Below, one piece after another: positions 1 to 6,090 of a DNA stretch of 33,949 bases. A program made the position numbers and the translations under genes. The notes beneath the pieces are model-generated. The model ran no database searches. It was not told the origin of the DNA and saw nothing but the letters and a program-made list of their open reading frames with translations. The stretch is from Candidatus Paceibacterota bacterium (lineage in GTDB: Bacteria > Verrucomicrobiota > Verrucomicrobiia > Limisphaerales > UBA8199). Each line of letters opens with the position of its first letter. The first letter of the stretch is position 1. The stretch spans positions 1 through 33,949 of the forward strand of contig DAOTCE010000048.1 of assembly GCA_035452965.1 (NCBI GenBank). The letters are read 5' to 3'.

Positions 1-73
1 TGCCTTTCTCTCAGACCCAAGATCCGGTGTCCACTTTTTCGGGGGAAGGGCTCTCTGAGCGGGGCGGAGCGTG

Positions 74-126
74 CCCCCCTCCCCCCTCCATTTTGCGCGA
101 AGCGGTGACTTTTGGGGGGAGGGGGG
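74..126. repeat. Homopolymeric C-run/G-run inverted repeat
   Basis: Six C, one T and six C at 74-86 are exactly complementary to six G, one A and six G at 114-126, with a 27-base spacer. The arms could form a 13-bp GC stem; the G-rich arm could alternatively form a quadruplex-like structure. Function is unknown. Confidence 0.6.
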
Positions 127-490
127 TGTTAGCGGAGCCTGCGAGGGGCGCTGGCCGCGGGGGTTAAGGGGGCGCGGCCTGCCGGCCCCGAAGCACCCGA
201 AGGGCCGCAAGCGCCGGAGCGGGTGGGACGTAGGAACGGATACAAAAGGTTGGACGCGGGAGTTGGCGTTCGAACGGTTCGGTTGGCTTCGTTTCGAGGC
301 TTTGAGCCCGTAGCCGCACGGCCTTCAGGGCCGGGCAGCGGAGGGCGAACTGATGGTTCGTCGAGCGTTAGTGAGCTGACTCCGTCCCGACGGAGCGAGC
401 ACGGCGAGCGAAGTCGTCCTCCGGGTTGGCCACTCCGCCACGGGCGGTGTGGCTGGCGTTACCGAGATCTGGTGATCTGAGTCGGTCTGA

Positions 491-532
491 GCGCACGTCG
501 AGACCAAGCGGAGCTTGGTTCTCGTCGTGCGC
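491..532. repeat. 42-nt imperfect palindrome
   Basis: The 42 bases fold on themselves: 491-497 pairs with 526-532, 499-502 with 521-524, and 503-509 with 513-519. There is one T-T mismatch (498/525), one bulged T (520) and a 3-base loop, giving 18 base pairs. There is no following T-run, so it is not a standard intrinsic terminator. It lies about 33 bp upstream of the toxin-antitoxin promoter and may be a dispersed palindromic repeat or a transcriptional insulator. Confidence 0.55.
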
Positions 533-564
533 GCTGGTGTTTCGTGATTCTGGTGAGCGGGGTG

Positions 565-592
565 TTGACACTATACGCCAGTGGCGTATTAT
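565..592 (+). promoter_or_regulatory. Toxin-antitoxin promoter with palindromic operator
   Basis: A consensus -35 box TTGACA (565-570) and a -10 box TATTAT (587-592) are separated by 16 bp. Between and overlapping them lies a perfect palindrome, ATACGCCA-G-TGGCGTAT (573-589). A repressor bound there would block RNA polymerase, which fits autoregulation by the downstream HTH antitoxin. The -10 box overlaps the ATG at 591, so transcription should begin near 599-600, making either a leaderless mRNA or a start downstream of that ATG likely. Confidence 0.7.
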
Positions 593-917
593 GCTGTGTG
601 TGGAATTTGTTGAGACGCCTACGTTCACGCGGTTGATCGGGAAACTGATGGATGACGACGAGTATGCAAAGTTGCAGCTCGCGCTGGCACTGCGTCCTGA
701 CTGGGGCAAAGTCATTCCAGGCGGCGGGGGCCTGCGCAAGTTGCGTTGGGCGGGCAGTGGACGTGGCAAGCGCGGCGGGCTGCGAGTCATTTATTACTGG
801 CAGACCGCTGACGATCAAATTTGGCTCCTCGTGGCCTATCCGAAAAGCGAGCGTGACGACTTGTCGCACGATGAAATCAAGCAACTGAGAAGATTGGTTG
901 TGGAGTTTGAGTTATGA
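591..917 (+). CDS. HigB/RelE-type toxin of a type II toxin-antitoxin pair
   Basis: A small basic protein of about 105-108 residues with the RelE/HigB-like pattern ETPTFTRLIGKL...DDEY...LRPDWGKVIPGGGGLRKLRW...GRGKRGGLRVIYYW...YPKSERDDLS. Family members are usually ribosome-dependent mRNA interferases that arrest translation. The toxin comes first and overlaps the antitoxin by four bases (ATGA), the order typical of HigBA/NadS-type pairs. The open frame extends upstream to 426, but that extension is not family-like and crosses the promoter. ATG 591 sits inside the -10 box; GTG 600 (VEFVETP...) fits the predicted transcription start better and would give a leaderless message. Toxicity and RNA target are inferred from the family only. 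Confidence 0.85.
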   Translation: MLCVEFVETPTFTRLIGKLMDDDEYAKLQLALALRPDWGKVIPGGGGLRKLRWAGSGRGKRGGLRVIYYWQTADDQIWLLVAYPKSERDDLSHDEIKQLRRLVVEFEL

Positions 918-1201
918 AAAAGGAACTTTTTGAAGAGTTGAAGCAGAGCCTGCGCGAGGCAAATCTGATCAAGCGCGGACAGTTGAAGCCCGGCCGGGTG
1001 TTTCACGTGAACCCGGCGTCCAACGTTGTGCGCGTTCGTGGGAAGCTGGGTTTGTCGCAGTCGAAGTTTGCGGCGATCTTAGGCATCAGCGCCGACACGT
1101 TACAGAATTGGGAGCAGGGGCGTCGGATGCCGACCGGGCCGGCGAAGGTGTTGCTGAAGATTGCCGCGCGACATCCCGAGGTTTTGTTGGAAGTCGCGTA
1201 A
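914..1201 (+). CDS. HigA/NadS-type helix-turn-helix antitoxin
   Basis: A 95-residue protein with an XRE-type helix-turn-helix at about residues 40-80 (VRGKLGLSQSKFAAILGISADTLQNWEQGRRMPTGPA). The sequence LSQ...FA..LG.S..T...WEQGRR.P.GPA is characteristic of antitoxins paired with RelE/HigB toxins. It should neutralise the upstream toxin by direct binding and repress the operon at the palindrome 573-589. Translation is probably coupled to the toxin through the ATGA overlap at 914-917. The N-terminal 30 residues probably contact the toxin (inference). Assignment to the pair is firm; the exact subfamily name is less so. Confidence 0.88.
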   Translation: MKKELFEELKQSLREANLIKRGQLKPGRVFHVNPASNVVRVRGKLGLSQSKFAAILGISADTLQNWEQGRRMPTGPAKVLLKIAARHPEVLLEVA

Positions 1202-1414
1202 CGCGTCGGCACGGACGCCTAACGCTGCCAACCGGAAAGAACGAGCCACCGCCAGACCAACGGCTGCCACCACGGGAGACGAGGGCGGAACTGAGGAGGA
1301 CAACCGCACGCCCGCCAGAACTGCACCGGCAACGAAACGCGCTGGAAATAGAACCCAGCAACGCGACACTGGAAACGCTGCCAACGAACGCCGACCAGGA
1401 GATGCCAACGCCTA

Positions 1415-1487
1415 GCGGCCCTACCGACCTGAAAATGCTCTCTCACACTTTTTTCTTGAGAGAGCATTTTCAGGTCGGTAGGGCCGC
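1415..1487. repeat. Perfect 31-bp inverted repeat (73-nt hairpin)
   Basis: Positions 1415-1445 are the exact reverse complement of 1457-1487, with an 11-base pyrimidine-rich loop (1446-1456). A T-run lies in the loop, not after the stem, so this is not a normal rho-independent terminator, although it could stop transcription from either side. Perfect arms of this length suggest a recently arrived or actively maintained palindromic element such as a MITE/REPIN-like repeat. No target-site duplication is obvious. Confidence 0.85.
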
Positions 1488-1598
1488 GGGCAGCGCTGGA
1501 CGCGTAGGAAAACCCGAGACGCTCGACAGCCCGAAGGAGTCGTTTCATCTAACTTTGCCTTTGTCCGGAGCGAGTGGCAGGGCGCATTCCAATGGTTG

Positions 1599-1620
1599 CA
1601 GCAGGCGTGCCAGCCTGCTG
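1599..1620. repeat. Small GC hairpin
   Basis: CAGCAGGC (1599-1606) and GCCTGCTG (1613-1620) form an 8-bp stem with a 6-base loop. There is no T-tract. It may be a short dispersed palindrome; role unknown. Confidence 0.45.
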
Positions 1621-1827
1621 GGGGAAAGGGGGGCTGGCGCGACTGCTGCATCGTAAACGCGCCCGAACGTAGCGGGTCCTGGCCGGACGGGCCAATGCGG
1701 GTGCGTTGGAGAGGGACTTCCTCGTTTCCAAGGGCGCGCGTGGGGGTGGCGGCAGGTCAATAACTGACATAGCCTGGTCAACTGGGGCCATTAACTCCCA
1801 CCCGGTCTCCAGATAGGCTCCGGGGCT

Positions 1828-3615
1828 ATGAAGATCAGCGCGTTAGCAGATCAATCGTTTCCCAAAGTTGGCATTCGTCCCACGATCGATGGCCGCCGCA
1901 AGGGCGTGCGCGAGTCGCTCGAAAAGCAGGTGATGAGCATGGCCCACGTCGCGGCCAAGTCTATTTCCCAGAACCTTCGGTATCCGAATGGGCAGGCGGT
2001 GGGATGTGTCATCGCTGACACGTGTATCGGAGGGGTGGCGGAGGCGGCCGCTTGCGGCGAGAAATTCCGGCGGGAAAACGTTGGCGTTTCCCTGACGGTG
2101 ACTCCCTGTTGGTGCTACGGGAGCGAGACGATGGACATGGACCCGCTCATACCTAAAGCCGTGTGGGGGTTCAACGGCACGGAACGACCGGGCGCTGTTT
2201 ACCTCGCGGCCGTGCTGGCGGGGCACAACCAGAAAGGGCTGCCGGCGTTCGGCATCTACGGCCGCGATGTGCAGGACAGGGGCGACTCCACGGTGCCGGC
2301 GGACGTCCAGCGCAAGATATTAGCGTTTGCCCGTGCCGGCTTGGCCACCGCTATCATGAAAGGCAAGTCTTACCTCTCCCTGGGTGGTGTTTCCATGGGG
2401 ATTGCCGGGTCCATTGTGGACCAGAACTTTTTCGAGGAATACCTGGGCATCCGCGTCGAGGCGGTTGATATGACCGAGATCGTACGACGAATCGAAGAGC
2501 GGATTTACGACGTCGCTGAATTCGAGCGGGCGCTGGCGTGGGTAAAAGAGAAGTGCAAGTCGGGCAAGGACTACAATCCTCCGGGCTCTCGCCGAAATAC
2601 GGAGGCAAAGACCAAGGATTGGCAGACGGTGGTGAAGATGACGATGATCGTGCGCGACCTGATGCTGGGCAATCCGCAACTGGCGAAGCTGGGCTTCGGC
2701 GAGGAGGCGCTCGGGCACAATGCGATCGTCGGGGGATTCCAGGGGCAGCGGCACTGGACCGATCACTTCCCCAACGGCGATTTCACCGAGGCGATCCTCA
2801 ACTCGTCCTTCGACTGGAACGGCATCCGCCCGCCAGTGATTCTGGCAACGGAGAACGACAGCCTCAACGGCGCCTGCATGCTCTTTGGATATTTGCTGAC
2901 CAACACGGCACAAATTTTCGCCGATGTTCGGACCTATTGGAGTCCGGAAGCCGTGAAGCGGGTTACCGGGCACAGGCTTACTGGGCAGGCTGCGGGAGGA
3001 TTGATTCACCTGATCAACTCCGGCGCCGCCACGCTGGACGGGACCGGCCAGCAGCGACGCAACGGCCGGCCAGCGCTCAAACCCTTCTGGGAAATCTCAC
3101 CTGATGAGGTTGAGAGATGCCTGAAGGCAACGACCTGGCCCTCGGCGATTCTGGAGTACTTCCGCGGCGGCGGGTTCTCTTCCTGCTACCTCTCGAAGGG
3201 CGGCATGCCGCTGACCATGAGCCGCATCAGCTTGGTGAAAGGTCTCGGCCCGGTGCTGCAATTAGTCGAAGGCTGGTCGGTGGAGGTTCCGGCCAGGGTT
3301 CACGCTCTGCTCAATGAGCGGACGAACCCGACCTGGCCGACGACGTGGTTTGTGCCGCGGCTCAGCGGGTCGGGCACCTTCGCGGACGCTTACAATGTGA
3401 TGAACAACTGGAGCGCCAACCATGGCGCCATCAGCTACGGCCACATTGGCGCGGACCTGATTGCGCTCGCTTCGACTCTGCGGATTCCAGTGGCGATGCA
3501 CAACGTTCAGGAGAAGGACGTGTTCCGGCCCAGCGCGTGGGGGTTGTTTGGCGCCCAGGACTCCCAAGGCGCGGACTTCCGGGCCTGCCAGAACTTCGGC
3601 GCGCTCTACGGGTGA
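1828..3615 (+). CDS. fucI: L-fucose isomerase
   Basis: Cytoplasmic enzyme converting L-fucose to L-fuculose (also D-arabinose to D-ribulose), the first step of the isomerase route of fucose catabolism. The 595-residue length matches E. coli FucI (591). The metal-site residues are present with the right spacing: Glu342 in ATENDSLNG, Asp366 in FADVRTYWSPEA and His532 in ANHGAISYGHIGADL, equivalent to E. coli Glu337, Asp361 and His528. The C-terminal signature FRACQNFGALYG is intact. ATG 1828 is chosen because it gives the family length; no strong ribosome-binding site precedes it. It is the only intracellular catabolic enzyme here and lies next to a convergent AraC regulator, so it probably handles fucose released by the secreted fucosidases. 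The kinase and aldolase are not in the window. Confidence 0.97.
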   Translation: MKISALADQSFPKVGIRPTIDGRRKGVRESLEKQVMSMAHVAAKSISQNLRYPNGQAVGCVIADTCIGGVAEAAACGEKFRRENVGVSLTVTPCWCYGSETMDMDPLIPKAVWGFNGTERPGAVYLAAVLAGHNQKGLPAFGIYGRDVQDRGDSTVPADVQRKILAFARAGLATAIMKGKSYLSLGGVSMGIAGSIVDQNFFEEYLGIRVEAVDMTEIVRRIEERIYDVAEFERALAWVKEKCKSGKDYNPPGSRRNTEAKTKDWQTVVKMTMIVRDLMLGNPQLAKLGFGEEALGHNAIVGGFQGQRHWTDHFPNGDFTEAILNSSFDWNGIRPPVILATENDSLNGACMLFGYLLTNTAQIFADVRTYWSPEAVKRVTGHRLTGQAAGGLIHLINSGAATLDGTGQQRRNGRPALKPFWEISPDEVERCLKATTWPSAILEYFRGGGFSSCYLSKGGMPLTMSRISLVKGLGPVLQLVEGWSVEVPARVHALLNERTNPTWPTTWFVPRLSGSGTFADAYNVMNNWSANHGAISYGHIGADLIALASTLRIPVAMHNVQEKDVFRPSAWGLFGAQDSQGADFRACQNFGALYG

Positions 3616-4509
3616 TCAGCTTGCGCTGGCCTGAAACCGGCCGGGCGGAAGCCCAAAGGTGCGCCGAAATGCGCGGGAGAAGCTGAAGGAATCGGTGAAG
3701 CCCAATTCGGCAGCTACCTCCTTTATGGGGCACCCGGCGTGAAGCAGCTCCGCGGCTCGATTAAGCCGCAAATGCCGAAGGTAGCGGGTTGGACGTTCAC
3801 GCCCGAACCGCTGAAATAACCGGCACAGATACGACAGGTCGACGTGGCATGCTATGGCCGCATCCCGGGCGCTTTGGATGTGGGCATAGTGTTGCTCGAT
3901 GTAGCGGCGGCATTTGCAGTAAGTGGCGAAAGCCCCGCGGATCGTGCTTCCGCATGGCAGCGCCAAGTCGCCAATCTTCATCAGGAGGTACTGTAGCGCC
4001 ACACTGCACATCCGGGCCCGGTTTGAGTGGTCGCTCCATCCATGCCGAATCAGGTCATCAAAGACGCGCTGGATCTGCTGCGGCTCGGAGACGCGAAGGA
4101 CCTTGCCGGGGGCGAGCTGGCACTCGTGCATCAGTGCATCCGCGTGCTTTCCGCCGAACGCGACGAAGTACTTCACGAGCGGGTTGCCTGGATCGGAGGA
4201 GATGCGATGAGGGGTGTTCCGGCCGTAGAGGAAAGCAATTCCCGGTGAGAGGACGTACTCACGGCCTGCCAGCCAAAGCTCTCCTGCGCCTCCAGCGACA
4301 AACTCTACTGTTGTAAACGGGAAGGCGTGGCGGCGTATCGTGTAGTCGGGGCGGCAGTGTTCACAGCCGCCGCTCACCACCCTGATGCCCGGCCCGGGCG
4401 CGGGATTCAGGTGAAGGAAAAAGCGCTGCGCTTCGGATATTTGCCTGCTGAAATACCGTGGCTGTGCTGGCCTGAGGCGCAGGGGACGCTTGGAGGTGAT
4501 TGAGAGCAT
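3616..4509 (-). CDS. AraC-family transcriptional regulator, probable sugar sensor
   Basis: A 297-residue protein with an N-terminal cupin-like sensor domain (about residues 45-120, including TTVEFVAGGAGELWLAGREYVL and the PG...FLYGRNTPHRI loop) and a C-terminal AraC double helix-turn-helix (about 200-293). The second HTH reads IKEVAAELGFTDSFSFSRAFRRTFGLPPGRF. Family members bind a small sugar through the cupin and activate transcription from paired direct repeats. It begins 18 bp after the GH27 gene on the same strand and its stop (3616-3618) abuts the stop of convergent fucI. The likely role is fucose- or oligosaccharide-dependent control of fucI and the hydrolase genes; this comes from context, and the ligand cannot be read from the sequence. 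Confidence 0.9.
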   Translation of the reverse strand: MLSITSKRPLRLRPAQPRYFSRQISEAQRFFLHLNPAPGPGIRVVSGGCEHCRPDYTIRRHAFPFTTVEFVAGGAGELWLAGREYVLSPGIAFLYGRNTPHRISSDPGNPLVKYFVAFGGKHADALMHECQLAPGKVLRVSEPQQIQRVFDDLIRHGWSDHSNRARMCSVALQYLLMKIGDLALPCGSTIRGAFATYCKCRRYIEQHYAHIQSARDAAIACHVDLSYLCRLFQRFGRERPTRYLRHLRLNRAAELLHAGCPIKEVAAELGFTDSFSFSRAFRRTFGLPPGRFQASAS

Positions 4510-4527
4510 GGGAGCCTTGGGACCTGG

Positions 4528-6090
4528 TTAAAGAGGCTGGCAACGAAGGAGAACCACGCCTCGTGCGGGAACCGTGAAGGTCAGCGGGTCGCGCACTGGA
4601 CCACAGTCCTTTTGCCGCCAGAGATCGCGCGCCGCCTGCGGTCCCGAGAGGCCGAGCTCGCGCCATCGCGCCACGAGGGTGGCAGGCAATGCACCAGCAT
4701 TGAACAAGCCCACCGCTTTAGACTCGTCTTCGAGGTTTTTCACCATGGCGAAGGCGCCGCCGCTCAATCTGACGACCCGCGCTGAACAGCCGAGAGGATC
4801 CTGGTCCACAGCGATGACCTCGGGATTACACAGGACGCTCAATGTGAGTGGGTCCAAGCGGGCCGGGTCGCCGCTAAAGAACAGGGGTGCAGCCATTAAG
4901 CACCAGAGCGACATGTATGCGTATTGCTCGTCCGGGGTCAGGGGGCAAGGCTTGGGGTCAGTGAAGTTGGTGCCTTGCTGTCTGCCGATCCAACCGATTT
5001 GCAGGTAGTCGGGGTCGTTCCACGCGCCAGGACGAGACCACGCGCCGTGCTCAGCATTGGTCAGTGCAACCTGCACAAACCGCTCCAAGTCAAAGCCGAG
5101 GTCACCGGCCGTGCGCCAGCAGTTGCCGCCGACCTCCGCGCCCCATTCCCACACATTGCCCATGCCGTACTGGCAGAGGTTGTAAACCAGATCCCGGGGT
5201 TGGCGCTGCAGCGCGCCGCCCATCAAGGCGAACGGCTTCTTCATTGCCTCGAGGGATGGTGCTTTGCCCGCGATGCGGCCGTAAGAGCACCAGTCGTACT
5301 TGAGAAAGTCGAATCCCCAGGAGGCAAAGCGGGCAGCATCCTGCTCTTCATGCTGCCAGGACCCGGCCAACCCACAGCATGTATTCGGGCCGGGGGAACT
5401 GTAGATGCCTGCCTTGAGGCCCAACCTGTGGATGTAGTGGGTTAGCGCCGGCATGTCGGGGAAGCAGGCGTTTGGCAGCAAATTGCCGTCCCGGTCTCGG
5501 AGCGGGCCGACGCGGCGAGGATCCGGCATGTACTTCTGAAGGGCCTGGGCATTCATCCAGCAGTCGTCGATACACACATATTGGTAACCAACGTCGGCCA
5601 TCCCGCTGGAGATCAGAGCGTCGGCAGCCGCGCGCACCGCTTGATCTGTCACACGGTTGAAGTGGACGTACCACGAGTTCCACCCCATCGGAGGAGTGAG
5701 GGCGAGTTTGTCGCCGGAAACAACTCTGAATTTGCGTTCGCTGTGGCCGAAGGCGTTCTTGGCTTTTAGGATCAGGTCGTAGGTGCCGCGCGCGGGGGTT
5801 GTGCCGCTAATGATCCCTTTGGCTGGGTCGAGGTTCAGGCTTTGGGGAAGCCGGTCGGCAGAGAAGTTGATGGGACGCTCTCCCGTGCAAGGAATGCGGT
5901 AAAGGAAAGGGTGGCCTGGCCGTGCGCCGTACACCGTCGGGCCATTGATCTGCGGTTGCCTTGGAGGGCGAGGGGTGAGGAGTGCAGGTTCATTGGTATC
6001 TGCGCCGACGCCGGGAGAAACTGTCGCCAGTATCCAGAAGGTGATCCTGCACAGGCGACCAGTAAGTTGGACGCTACTGTTGGGGTTCAT
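4528..6090 (-). CDS. Secreted GH27 alpha-galactosidase
   Basis: A 520-residue protein with a hydrophobic N-terminus, a small putative Ig/He_PIG-like domain (about 70-125, LPQSLNLDPAKGIISGTTPARGTYDL) and a GH27 TIM barrel (about 130-410) followed by a beta-sandwich. GH27 motifs are clear: LTPPMGWNSW, YQYVCIDDCW, FDFLKYDWC with nucleophile Asp266, CWRTAGD with probable acid/base Asp330, and WNDPDYLQIG. It should release terminal alpha-galactose, though some GH27 members act on N-acetylgalactosamine or arabinopyranose. The frame is open to 6372, but the added 94 residues lie antiparallel to nothing family-like and overlap the upstream toroid gene. ATG 6090 gives a plausible leader and only a 17-bp overlap with that gene's stop. 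It is translationally close to its neighbours and part of the glycan-degradation run. Confidence 0.92.
   Translation of the reverse strand: MNPNSSVQLTGRLCRITFWILATVSPGVGADTNEPALLTPRPPRQPQINGPTVYGARPGHPFLYRIPCTGERPINFSADRLPQSLNLDPAKGIISGTTPARGTYDLILKAKNAFGHSERKFRVVSGDKLALTPPMGWNSWYVHFNRVTDQAVRAAADALISSGMADVGYQYVCIDDCWMNAQALQKYMPDPRRVGPLRDRDGNLLPNACFPDMPALTHYIHRLGLKAGIYSSPGPNTCCGLAGSWQHEEQDAARFASWGFDFLKYDWCSYGRIAGKAPSLEAMKKPFALMGGALQRQPRDLVYNLCQYGMGNVWEWGAEVGGNCWRTAGDLGFDLERFVQVALTNAEHGAWSRPGAWNDPDYLQIGWIGRQQGTNFTDPKPCPLTPDEQYAYMSLWCLMAAPLFFSGDPARLDPLTLSVLCNPEVIAVDQDPLGCSARVVRLSGGAFAMVKNLEDESKAVGLFNAGALPATLVARWRELGLSGPQAARDLWRQKDCGPVRDPLTFTVPARGVVLLRCQPL

Larger units (their letters stand above)
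1..564. other. Non-coding, G+C-rich left flank
   Basis: No reading frame here resembles a known protein; open frames are short and overlap in several phases, as expected from high G+C. The stretch holds two inverted repeats listed separately (74-126 and 491-532) and ends at the toxin-antitoxin promoter. The first 50 bases could be the edge of something outside the window, but no transposase or gene fragment can be recognised. Confidence 0.6.
1202..1827. other. Non-coding region between the antitoxin and fucI
   Basis: No convincing gene. Positions 1201-1420 are almost devoid of T on this strand (12 of 220 bases), and the 12-mer AACGCTGCCAAC occurs at 1221-1232 and 1374-1385. A perfect 31-bp inverted repeat follows (1415-1487), then an 8-bp hairpin (1599-1620). 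The last 80 bases should hold the fucI promoter. No clear -35/-10 pair is visible, but GGTCAA is repeated at 1755 and 1776, a 21-bp interval. Confidence 0.55.

Noticed and set aside
1..50. Possible end of an insertion sequence (TGTCCACTTTTTC)
   Set aside because: No transposase frame, no matching inverted end in the window and no duplicated target site.
1202..1232. A GCCTAAC-like core just after the antitoxin stop, resembling the R'' box of an integron attC site
   Set aside because: No matching GTTRRRY box lies in the next 150 bases, nor in the 560 bases before the toxin, and no integrase is visible. The match is seven bases only.
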